Assembly: GCA_964617995.1 (NCBI GenBank)
Contig: CAZTXD010000099.1
Location: forward strand, 1 to 14,122
From: CAZTXD01 sp964617995
GTDB lineage: Bacteria; Actinomycetota; Acidimicrobiia; Spongiisociales; ZC4RG35
DNA length: 14,122 nucleotides
Direction: 5' to 3'
Shown: positions 8,157 through 14,122 of the stretch, piece by piece
Layout: each line of letters opens with the position of its first letter
Position numbering within the stretch: position 1 is the first letter of the stretch
Notes under the pieces: model-generated
Databases searched by the model: none
Seen by the model: only the letters and a program-made list of their open reading frames with translations
Told to the model about the DNA's origin: nothing
Made by a program: the position numbers and the translations under genes

Positions 8157-10231
8157 ATCCCAGCTCGCCGGTGCTGGACGTCGAGGAGCTCATTCTCCAC
8201 TACGAGACGGGAAGGGGGGCGGTCCGGGCCGTGGATGGGGTATCCCTCGTCATCGAGGAGCCGGGTGAGGTCCTGGGACTGATCGGTGAGTCCGGGAGTG
8301 GAAAGACCAGTCTGGCGCGTGCCCTCATGCGCCTCCTGCCTCCCAACGTCGGAAAATACATGGGGAGGGTCCGCCTCGACGGAGTCGACCTCATGACCAT
8401 GGCGCACGACCGCTTGCGGCGACGTGTCCTGTGGAAACAGATCTCCATGGTGTTCCAGGGCGCCATGAACTCGCTCAACCCGGTGTTGCGGATCGGCCGG
8501 CAGGTGGCGGAGCCCCTGATCAGGGGCGGTGTACCGGTCAAGCAGGCGCTGGCCGAGGCCGACCGTCTCCTCGAGCTGGTCGGGCTGCCCACCGGTACGT
8601 CCCGCCGGTTCCCCCACGAGCTCAGCGGTGGGATGAAACAGCGGACGGTGGTGGCCATGGCCCTGATCCAGAAGCCGAAGCTGGTGTTGCTGGACGAGCC
8701 GACCTCCGCCCTCGATGCCAGTGTGCAGGCGCAGATGATGAACCTCTTCAAGGAGCTGAAACGAGAGCTGGAGGTGTCGATGCTGTTCATCACCCACGAC
8801 ATCGCCCTGGCCAGCGACCTGAGCGACCGCATAGCCGTCATCCACGCCGGGGAGATCCGCGAACTGGGGACCGCCGACCAGATCCTGACCGACCCGCTGG
8901 ACCCGTACACCCAGGCGCTGCTGGCCAGCGTTCCCCGTCTCCGCTCCTCGGTCCGGCCCGGGTACATCCCCGGCGCCGCCCCCGACCTGGTGGAACCACC
9001 ACCGGGATGCCGCTTCCACCCCCGGTGCGCTCGTGCCTTCGAACCGTGCGACGTCGACCCGCCTCCGCTGCTGGAGGCAAAACCGGGGCGGGAGGCGCGC
9101 TGCTGGCTGTATGGGCCTTCGCCTCCCGGGGGAGAGGACGCAGCCGTCGCCGTCGTCCCGGAGCCGATCCCGCTCGCCGCCGCCGAACCGACGCCGGCGC
9201 CGCTTGTCGAGATGGAGGACCTCCGGATCCGCTTCCACACCCGTCGCCGTCTTCTGCGCAGCGAGACGGTACGGGCGGTGGACGGGGTGAGCCTCACCAT
9301 CGGGCGGGGCGAGATCGTGGCGCTGGTGGGCGAGTCGGGGAGCGGGAAGACCACTCTGGGGCGGGCCACGCTGGGTCTGGTCTCCCCCACCGGGGGTCGG
9401 GTCGTCTTCGACGGCACCGACCTCTCCCACCTGAAAGGCGACGGCGTCAAAGCATTCCGCCGCCGGGCACAAGCCGTCTTCCAGGATCCCTACGCCAGTC
9501 TCAGCCCCTTCATGAGCGTCTTCGAGGTGGTGGAGGAGCCCTTGTTGGTGCACGGGCTGGGCAGTCGTGACAAGCGGGAGGCACGGGTTCTCGCGGCGTT
9601 GGAACAGGTGCGGTTCGATCCGGCCTCCGCCATCGCCGCCTCCCATCTGCACAACCTGTCCGGCGGACAGCGCCAGCGGGTGGGGATCGCCCGAGCACTG
9701 GTGCTCGACCCCGATTACGTCGTCGCCGATGAGCCCGTGTCGATGATCGACGCTTCATCCCGAGCCGAGATCCTCGATCTGCTGGGGCACCTCCGAGCCA
9801 CCCGGGGCATCGCCTTCCTGTACATAACCCACGACATCGCCACCGCCCGCCACTTCTCCGATCGGATAGCCGTCATGTACGCCGGCCGCATCGTCGAGGT
9901 GGGGACCAGCTCAGATGTGGTAGATCGCCCCCTGCATCCCTACACGAGGGCACTGCTGGCGGCTGTGCCCGAGCCCGACTCCGGCAACCGGCTTCGACTG
10001 CGGGATGTCGTACCGGGAGAGGCTCCCGACCCGACCAACGTTCCCGGTGGGTGTCCTTTCCACCCACGTTGCCCAGAGGCGATCGCCGGCACGTGCGAGA
10101 AGGTGGTGCCGGTGCTCGAGGAGGTGGCCTGGGGGCACCTGGTCTCCTGTCACCTCTATCCCCCCGGTTCGACTTCCCGCTCCGGGTCGTCTGCCTCCTC
10201 GAGAAGCCCTTCCACCAGCGACCAGAGATAG
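8153..10231 (+). CDS. Fused dual ABC ATPase, DppD-DppF type
   Basis: 692 residues holding two complete nucleotide-binding domains that are usually separate subunits. Domain 1: Walker A GESGSGKTS at 45, signature LSGGMKQR at 157, Walker B LVLLDEPTSALD at 177, His switch FITHD, and the oligopeptide-transporter tail with a Cys cluster (GCRFHPRC from about 285, then two more Cys). A Pro/Ala-rich linker leads to domain 2 at about 352: Walker A GESGSGKTT at 393, signature LSGGQRQR at 502, Walker B VVADEPVSMID near 521, YITHD, and a second tail with GGCPFHPRC. All catalytic motifs are intact in both halves, so both sites should hydrolyse ATP to power import. Start GTG 8153 overlaps the upstream stop as GTGA. 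The last 25 codons are Ser/Arg-rich and lie antisense to the end of the S41 gene. Confidence 0.95.
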   Translation: MNPSSPVLDVEELILHYETGRGAVRAVDGVSLVIEEPGEVLGLIGESGSGKTSLARALMRLLPPNVGKYMGRVRLDGVDLMTMAHDRLRRRVLWKQISMVFQGAMNSLNPVLRIGRQVAEPLIRGGVPVKQALAEADRLLELVGLPTGTSRRFPHELSGGMKQRTVVAMALIQKPKLVLLDEPTSALDASVQAQMMNLFKELKRELEVSMLFITHDIALASDLSDRIAVIHAGEIRELGTADQILTDPLDPYTQALLASVPRLRSSVRPGYIPGAAPDLVEPPPGCRFHPRCARAFEPCDVDPPPLLEAKPGREARCWLYGPSPPGGEDAAVAVVPEPIPLAAAEPTPAPLVEMEDLRIRFHTRRRLLRSETVRAVDGVSLTIGRGEIVALVGESGSGKTTLGRATLGLVSPTGGRVVFDGTDLSHLKGDGVKAFRRRAQAVFQDPYASLSPFMSVFEVVEEPLLVHGLGSRDKREARVLAALEQVRFDPASAIAASHLHNLSGGQRQRVGIARALVLDPDYVVADEPVSMIDASSRAEILDLLGHLRATRGIAFLYITHDIATARHFSDRIAVMYAGRIVEVGTSSDVVDRPLHPYTRALLAAVPEPDSGNRLRLRDVVPGEAPDPTNVPGGCPFHPRCPEAIAGTCEKVVPVLEEVAWGHLVSCHLYPPGSTSRSGSSASSRSPSTSDQR

Positions 10232-11625
10232 GCGTTGGCCGCCTGTTGCGGTCGATCGAAACCGCTGGCGAAATCCTCTTCTGTCAAGCCGACCACGAAA
10301 TCGGGCTCGAGTCCCTCCGGCCCCACGCTCACCCGATCCGGTGTGGACCAGGTTCCCGAGCGAACCACCACGACCACACCTTCACCCAACTCGCGGCCCT
10401 CATAGAGGGTGGCCTGGCCGGCGGTCGGCAGCCCGATCAAGGGGCCCCTCTGATGGTGCCGGAGGGCGGCCGCCACCATCTCGGAGGCGCCGACGGTGCC
10501 CCCGTCGGTGAGTACGGCGAGGGGAAGCTCGGTTACGAGACCTCCCGCTTCGGCGTGGTGTGCGGTCCTGGTCCCGTCGAGCTCCTCCTCGAAGTAGACC
10601 AGCTCGCCGTCGAGGAACTGATCGGCGACTGCCAGCGCGGCGGCGGGTCGCCCTCCGGGGTTGCCGCGAAGATCAACGATCAAGGCGCGGATGTCGCGGG
10701 TGAGCAGACCCTCGACCTGGTTCTCCACCTCACCGGGGGTGCGGGCTTCGAAGCTGGACACCTTGAGATAGCCGATCCCCTCGGGATGAACCGAGGACCT
10801 GGCCGTTCCCAGTTCGAATGCCTCCCGAACAACGTCTACCTCGACCGGATCGGACCCGGCGCGCACCAGCAGCAAGCGCACCGTCGTGCCCGCCGGGCCG
10901 CGGACGAGAGCCACCACCTCGTCGATGCTCATCCCTGCCACCGATTCCCCGTCGACCCCGACGACGACATCACCCGGCCGGATCCCGGCTCGGGCGGCAG
11001 GACTCCCCGGGAAGGGCTGGCTGATGACGACGAGGTCGTCGACGGTGTTGACGAAAGCGCCGATGCCGTGGTAGGCATTCTCGACGTAGCCGTCGGGCTC
11101 CACCGCCACGTCGACCAGGACGGTGGCGCCGGGATCACCAGTCGTCGCGACCATCTCCCGGATGGCCCGGACCATCAGGTCACGCGAGGGGGTCTCCCCC
11201 CCTTCGATCTGGCTCCACATCCGCCAGACCCGCTCGAAACCAGGGGGCACGTCATCAGGGACGAGATCGTCTGAAGCCTCACCCTCGTTCAAGTCGGCGG
11301 CCTCGGCCAGGCCGGAGATGGCGGCTTCGACCAGCTCCCGCCGATCGAAGGTGTCGAGGTCGGTGTAGGCCTCCTCCAGATGCTCCGCGGCCCGCCACAG
11401 GGGAGTCAGCTCCGCGGCCGTCGGTGGTGGCGGAGTCGTCGTGGAAGGCGGCAGCGAGGAGGTGGTGGACGGGGGTGGCGGCGCACTCGGTAGGACCATC
11501 GAGATGGCGATAGCTGCGATCACTCCCGCCGACACGCCCACCGCCAGGATCAGCCATCCTCTCCTGCCAGTTCCGGGATCCTCGGGGGTAAGAGACGGGG
11601 AGTGGTCGTCGGTGGGTACCTCCAT
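10156..11625 (-). CDS. Membrane-anchored PDZ-S41 (C-terminal processing) protease-like protein
   Basis: 489 residues from ATG at 11625. A short cytoplasmic start is followed by one membrane helix (about 24-45) and a Pro/Thr/Ser linker (47-69), so the body lies outside. A helical region precedes a PDZ domain (about 187-260, GIGAFV and GSPAARAGIRPGDVVVGVDG). The S41 core has ALIVDLRGNPGG near 318 and the nucleophile region TVGASEMVAAAL, giving Ser381. At the place where CtpA/Tsp proteins carry the catalytic Lys, 23 residues after the Ser, this protein has Gln404 (PTAGQAT, codon CAG). It may use an IRBP/tricorn-like mechanism or be inactive. The frame is open to 11745, but 11625 gives a clean membrane-anchor architecture. 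It ends antisense to the ATPase gene and has no evident link to the importer. Confidence 0.9.
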   Translation of the reverse strand: MEVPTDDHSPSLTPEDPGTGRRGWLILAVGVSAGVIAAIAISMVLPSAPPPPSTTSSLPPSTTTPPPPTAAELTPLWRAAEHLEEAYTDLDTFDRRELVEAAISGLAEAADLNEGEASDDLVPDDVPPGFERVWRMWSQIEGGETPSRDLMVRAIREMVATTGDPGATVLVDVAVEPDGYVENAYHGIGAFVNTVDDLVVISQPFPGSPAARAGIRPGDVVVGVDGESVAGMSIDEVVALVRGPAGTTVRLLLVRAGSDPVEVDVVREAFELGTARSSVHPEGIGYLKVSSFEARTPGEVENQVEGLLTRDIRALIVDLRGNPGGRPAAALAVADQFLDGELVYFEEELDGTRTAHHAEAGGLVTELPLAVLTDGGTVGASEMVAAALRHHQRGPLIGLPTAGQATLYEGRELGEGVVVVVRSGTWSTPDRVSVGPEGLEPDFVVGLTEEDFASGFDRPQQAANAYLWSLVEGLLEEADDPEREVEPGG

Positions 11626-11672
11626 GGGGACAATTCTCGTCCTCGCCCATCTGTTACGCGGGCGGCGGGCAG

Positions 11673-11688
11673 AGTTGAATGGCGCTTC
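11673..11688 (+). repeat. 16-bp direct repeat, copy A
   Basis: AGTTGAATGGCGCTTC, identical to 12058-12073 and in the same orientation, 385 bp apart. This copy lies 48 bp upstream of the S41 start and points away from it. It is partly enclosed by a 5-bp inverted repeat (GCAGA at 11669-11673, TCTGC at 11687-11691). Confidence 0.7.
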
Positions 11689-12057
11689 TGCTCGATCTCG
11701 GGCTGGTTCGTCGGGACCTCGACCACCGATGTCCGGTCCCGGCATGATCGGCGAAGACGGCGCCGGGATTCAACTTCGGGTTGGATACAGCCGAATCCGC
11801 AGCTCACAGCCCGACCTTCGGCAGGGACGGTGACCGTGAGCGCAACCCCGGGTTGTAGACCCCGCTATTGGTGGTTTGTGGCCCACGCTTGGTCCGTTCC
11901 CGACCCGGCGCCGACCCTCGGGTCGCCCGCCCCGCCGGGTGGGGTCTGCCCTGGGTTCGGCCGCGCCGGACGGTAGCGCCTTCGCCGACTCGAGAGGTCG
12001 CAAAACCGGTCAACAGGTTCCCGAGTCGAGTCCGAGACCCCGGAAGTGCCAAGGACC

Positions 12058-12073
12058 AGTTGAATGGCGCTTC
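12058..12073 (+). repeat. 16-bp direct repeat, copy B
   Basis: Exact second copy of 11673-11688. It lies 25 bp upstream of the GTG start at 12099, just before the -10-like box, where a regulator could contact polymerase. Its 3' half forms one arm of the hairpin at 12042-12074. Function is unknown. Confidence 0.7.
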
Positions 12074-12086
12074 CGTGTCTTGCCGG

Positions 12087-12092
12087 TAGGAT
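12087..12092 (+). promoter_or_regulatory. -10 box (TAGGAT) for a leaderless transcript
   Basis: TAGGAT fits TAnnnT and is followed by exactly six bases and then the GTG at 12099, so transcription would start at or next to the start codon. No Shine-Dalgarno is present and no clear -35 is seen, as is usual for leaderless actinobacterial genes. Confidence 0.5.
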
Positions 12093-12098
12093 CGCCGG

Positions 12099-12883
12099 GT
12101 GGACTTCGTCGAGCATGTCCGTGGCGAGTCCGGGACATTCCGCCGGGTCCTGGCCGACACCGACCCCCAGGCACAGGTCCCGAGCTGTCCCGACTGGGAT
12201 GCCCTCGACCTCCTCTGGCACCTGTCCAAGGTGCAGTGGTTCTGGGGGACGATCGTCGAGCAGCGGCTCACCGAACCGGACACCGCCGACCAGGCCAAGC
12301 CCGAACGACCCTCCGGGCTGGAAGGCCATCTGGCCTTGTTCGAGGAGGCAACCGATCGGCTGGGGCGAGCCCTGGAGGCGACTCCGCCCGAAACCCCGGC
12401 ATGGACCTGGATCCCCACGACCAGTCGGTGGGGTTCGTCCGTCGCCGCCAGGCTCATGAGGCTCTCATCCACCGGGTCGATGCCGAGCTCACCGCCGGGA
12501 CGGCCATATCGCCGATCGAGCCCGACCTGGCTGCCGACGGCGTAGACGAGATCCTCACGGTGATGATCGGAGGGGTGCCCCAATGGGCGACGTTCATTCC
12601 CGACGGCCAGACGATGCAGATACACTCGGTCGATCCGGACAGGAGATGGGGGATCGCCTTCGGGCGGATGACGGGGACGTCCCCCAACACGGGCAACACC
12701 TACGACTTGGATGCTGCCGAAGTCGGCGAGGAACCTGCTTCGGCTAGCTCCACTCTGTCAGGTGATCCGGTCGCCCTCGACCTGTGGCTGTGGGGACGGA
12801 GCGGTACCGATCCCTTCACGGCCGAGGGGAATGTCGCTTTGGTGAATCGTTTGCGAGGGCTGGCGGTGGAAGCGACCCAGTGA
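12099..12883 (+). pseudogene. Mycothiol-dependent maleylpyruvate isomerase-family protein, frameshifted
   Basis: Two frames together encode one protein of about 261 residues, the normal size for this actinobacterial family (TIGR03083, DinB-like MDMPI N-terminal domain). The first frame starts at GTG 12099 and carries CPDWDALDLLWHLSKVQWFW, with the expected metal-ligand His41. After WTWIP it loses family character. The next frame resumes at 12416 with HDQSVGFVRRRQAHEALIHRVDAE, containing the E-x-x-x-H ligand pair (codons at 12458 and 12470), and runs to TGA 12881-12883. One extra C in the CCCC run at 12413-12416 would restore a single frame. If the shift is real, the N-terminal piece (stop at 12545) lacks two metal ligands and the gene is dead. 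A sequencing error is equally possible because both halves look well conserved. Family members are thiol-dependent isomerases or transferases; the substrate here is unknown. Confidence 0.85.
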
Positions 12884-13054
12884 TCAGATCCGCTTGAACA
12901 TCACACCCAGGACCATGAGCAGGGCGCCGCCGGTGACCAGCCAGAAGTCGTAGTCGGCCAGAACGTCGACCCACCCGAGCCGGATTCCGATCCCGGCGGC
13001 GACGGCGAGGACGGCCAGCGTGAATGTTCCGGCGGTAGGTGGGGTCAACCTCAC
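12884..13054 (-). CDS. Small two-helix membrane protein
   Basis: A 56-residue frame on the minus strand from GTG 13054 to the TGA at 12884-12886. It begins MRLTPPTAGTF, then has two hydrophobic segments (TLAVLAVAAGIGIRLGW and FWLVTGGALLMVLGVMF) split by a short acidic turn with DVLADYD, and ends in KRI. That is a plausible hairpin inner-membrane protein with a basic cytoplasmic end. Its stop directly abuts the stop of the convergent isomerase-like gene (shared TGATCA). A TAnnnT box lies eight bases upstream of the start. It is too short for recognition; I call it real from amino-acid composition, topology, promoter and fit between neighbours. Confidence 0.65.
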   Translation of the reverse strand: MRLTPPTAGTFTLAVLAVAAGIGIRLGWVDVLADYDFWLVTGGALLMVLGVMFKRI

Positions 13055-13062
13055 GGCCCACC

Positions 13063-13068
13063 AAGCTA
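13063..13068 (-). promoter_or_regulatory. -10 box (TAGCTT on minus strand) for the small membrane protein
   Basis: Read on the minus strand, TAGCTT is followed by eight bases and the GTG start at 13054, consistent with a leaderless or nearly leaderless mRNA. It shares the 73-bp divergent intergenic region with the hydrolase promoter. Confidence 0.35.
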
Positions 13069-13115
13069 CCCGACGACCGGCCGGAAGCGACGGCTTTGCC
13101 GATCGGGGACGGGGT

Positions 13116-13121
13116 TAAGGT
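13116..13121 (+). promoter_or_regulatory. -10 box (TAAGGT) for a leaderless transcript
   Basis: TAAGGT is followed by six bases and then ATG 13128, the same geometry as at 12087-12099. This supports ATG 13128 as the hydrolase start over the in-frame TTG at 13122. No Shine-Dalgarno is present. Confidence 0.5.
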
Positions 13122-13127
13122 TTGCCG

Positions 13128-14063
13128 ATGCGCCTGGATCCCGCCCTCTTTCGCTCCGACGCCGTCCCGAGGGAGGTGATGGAGTTCAACGAGTGGCTGG
13201 AGGCGGATCTGGCAGGGAGGCCGAGCGCCATGGAAGTCGGCCACGACCGTGCCCGTCAGGCCCGCGAAGAGGGGAAGTCGGTGTTCGGGAAGCTGGATGT
13301 GGATGTGAACAGCATCGACCTGGACATGGAGGGGCCGGCCGGCCAGTTGACGCTGCATGTCCTGGAGCCGGAGGACCCTCCCACCGGTGCCTACCTTCAT
13401 CTCCATGGGGGAGGCTGGGTGCTGGGGGCCGCCCATCACCACGACCGCATCAATCGCACCTTCACCGACCAAGCAGGCGTGGTGGTCGTGTCGGTCGAGT
13501 ACCGCCTCGCGCCCGAGGCCCCCCACCCCGCCGCCCGGGACGACTGCGTGGCCGCCGCCGAATGGCTGAGGGCGGAGGCGCCGAGGCGCTGGGGTACCGA
13601 TAGGCTCCTGATCGGAGGCGAGTCGGCCGGTGCCCACCTCGCCGTCCTCACCCTGCTCGCCGCCGGCCCCGGCACCTTCGACCGGGCGCTGCTCTCCTAC
13701 GGCATATACGACGCCTCCCTCACCCCCTCGGCCCGCCTCTGGGGTGAGCGTGGCCTCATCCTCTCCACTCCGGCCATGGAGTGGTTCGTCCGGCTGGCTC
13801 ATCCCGACGGCGACCTGCAGGACCCGTCGGTGTCGCCCCTCTACGCCGAGCTCACCGACCTGGTCCCGGCCCGGTTCGTGGTCGGTACCCTCGATCCCCT
13901 GCTCGATGACACCCTGCTCATGGCCACGCGCTGGACGGCCGCCGGCAACGACGTCGACCTAGCCGTGTACCCCGGTGCCGTGCACGCCTTCGACTATTTC
14001 CCCCATCACCCCTACGCCGAGGAGGCGACGACGGCGGCCGTCCGCTGGCTTCGAGGGGGTTGA
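13128..14063 (+). CDS. Alpha/beta hydrolase, hormone-sensitive-lipase family esterase
   Basis: 311 residues from ATG 13128, the usual size for bacterial HSL-family (family IV) esterases. A helical cap region comes first. The HGGGW oxyanion motif starts at His93, the nucleophile elbow GGESAGAH gives Ser166, GTLDPLLDD gives acid Asp256, and GAVHAFDYF gives His286, so the triad is complete. EYRLAPEAPHPAARDDC is a further family signature. It should be a cytoplasmic carboxylesterase acting on short acyl esters; the true substrate is unknown. No signal peptide is seen. It is transcribed divergently from the small membrane protein gene and followed by a strong inverted repeat seven bases after its stop. 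Confidence 0.94.
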   Translation: MRLDPALFRSDAVPREVMEFNEWLEADLAGRPSAMEVGHDRARQAREEGKSVFGKLDVDVNSIDLDMEGPAGQLTLHVLEPEDPPTGAYLHLHGGGWVLGAAHHHDRINRTFTDQAGVVVVSVEYRLAPEAPHPAARDDCVAAAEWLRAEAPRRWGTDRLLIGGESAGAHLAVLTLLAAGPGTFDRALLSYGIYDASLTPSARLWGERGLILSTPAMEWFVRLAHPDGDLQDPSVSPLYAELTDLVPARFVVGTLDPLLDDTLLMATRWTAAGNDVDLAVYPGAVHAFDYFPHHPYAEEATTAAVRWLRGG

Positions 14064-14070
14064 CCCTCCC

Positions 14071-14122
14071 CGTTTTCGCGCATCGAATGCGCGCTATCGC
14101 GCGCATTCGATGCGCGAAAACG
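14071..14122. repeat. Perfect 24-bp inverted repeat at window edge
   Basis: 14071-14094 is the exact reverse complement of 14099-14122, with a TATC loop. Each arm contains a smaller palindrome: CGCGCAT-CGA-ATGCGCG at 14077-14093, and its complement at 14100-14116. It starts seven bases after the hydrolase stop, so it may act as a terminator, but the T and A runs lie inside the stem and no T tract follows within the window. Other options are an intergenic palindromic element or an assembly artefact at a contig end. Confidence 0.8.

Larger units (their letters stand above)
11626..12098. other. 473-bp gene-free region between divergent genes, rich in small inverted repeats
   Basis: No open frame here has recognisable protein character; the frames that cross it are extensions of flanking genes or compositional. 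It should hold promoters for the minus-strand S41 gene and the plus-strand isomerase-like gene. Small perfect or near-perfect hairpins are visible: CAACCC/GGGTTG at 11843-11855, CGACCC/GGGTCG at 11912-11925, CGACTCG at 11986-11992 with CGAGTCG at 12022-12028, and GGAAGTGCC at 12042-12050 with GGCGCTTCC at 12066-12074 (one G-T pair). I see no tRNA, tmRNA, RNase P or SRP signature. A structured RNA is possible but unproven. Confidence 0.5.

Noticed and set aside
8039..9652. Minus-strand open frames opposite the ATPase gene
   Set aside because: The opposite strand encodes intact Walker A, signature and Walker B motifs in both domains; the antisense frames have no recognisable motif.
10051..11274. 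Plus-strand open frame opposite the S41 gene
   Set aside because: The minus strand encodes clear PDZ and S41 motifs. The plus frame is a mirror of that coding sequence.
11626..11745. 40-residue N-terminal extension of the S41 protein to an ATG at 11745
   Set aside because: The added peptide is Arg/Pro-rich, precedes an otherwise normal membrane-anchor start and contains the 16-bp DNA repeat, suggesting non-coding sequence.
12004..12040. tRNA T-arm-like sequence (GGTTCCCGAGTCGAGTCC)
   Set aside because: No acceptor stem, anticodon arm or D-arm can be built around it.
11876..12400. Upstream extension of the frame that encodes the second half of the isomerase-like protein
   Set aside because: Its Arg/Pro/Gly-rich N-terminal part overlaps the conserved first half in another frame, so it is not a separate start of a longer protein.
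1..14122. CRISPR array, insertion sequence, phage genes or defence system
   Set aside because: No regularly spaced repeats, transposase, integrase or phage genes are present. Coding style is uniform across the window.

Overview
The window is high-GC bacterial DNA, dense with genes and strongly codon-biased. A mycothiol-dependent maleylpyruvate isomerase-type gene, a GroEL ending in a short Gly/Ala tail plus MDF, and several apparently leaderless starts with a TAnnnT -10 box suggest an actinobacterium, perhaps an uncultured or deep-branching lineage. That placement is inference; no rRNA is present.

Layout. (1) 1-584: 3' end of groEL, closed by a GC-rich hairpin terminator at 607-636. (2) 723-10231: a five-gene plus-strand operon. 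It encodes a secreted, membrane-anchored six-Asp-box beta-propeller protein, a very long family-5 (peptide/nickel-type) solute-binding lipoprotein, a DppB-type permease, a DppC-type permease with a roughly 200-residue outside insertion, and one polypeptide fusing the DppD- and DppF-type ATPases. Three of the four junctions are tight: a GTGA overlap, a junction with a start just inside the next gene, and another GTGA overlap. The fourth, between the binding protein and the first permease, is an 86-bp gap holding a hairpin. (3) 10156-11625, minus strand: a membrane-anchored PDZ-S41 protease-like protein that runs into the ATPase gene tail-to-tail with a 76-bp antisense overlap. (4) 11626-12098: about 470 bp without a convincing gene, rich in small inverted repeats and holding two copies of a 16-bp direct repeat. 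(5) 12099-12883: a mycothiol-dependent maleylpyruvate isomerase-family gene broken by a one-base frameshift. (6) 12884-13054, minus: a 56-residue two-helix membrane protein whose stop codon abuts the previous stop. (7) 13128-14063: an HSL-family alpha/beta hydrolase, followed directly by a perfect 24-bp inverted repeat that runs to the window edge.

How it works together. The 723-10231 operon looks like a complete importer of the Opp/Dpp class with its own surface propeller protein. The most unusual point is the binding protein. Segments that match the C-terminal half of ordinary family-5 binding proteins come first and segments that match the N-terminal half come second, as in a circular permutation, followed by an extra C-terminal beta-sandwich. 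Together with the enlarged DppC permease, this suggests a divergent importer with an unusual outside face. Its substrate cannot be read from the sequence; peptides or oligosaccharides are both possible.

Regulation. Stand-alone genes (12099, 13054, 13128) show a -10-like hexamer 6-8 nt before the start codon and no Shine-Dalgarno, suggesting leaderless mRNAs. Operon-internal genes carry Shine-Dalgarno sequences (AGGG at 5626, GAGG at 6717, GGAGG at 8143).
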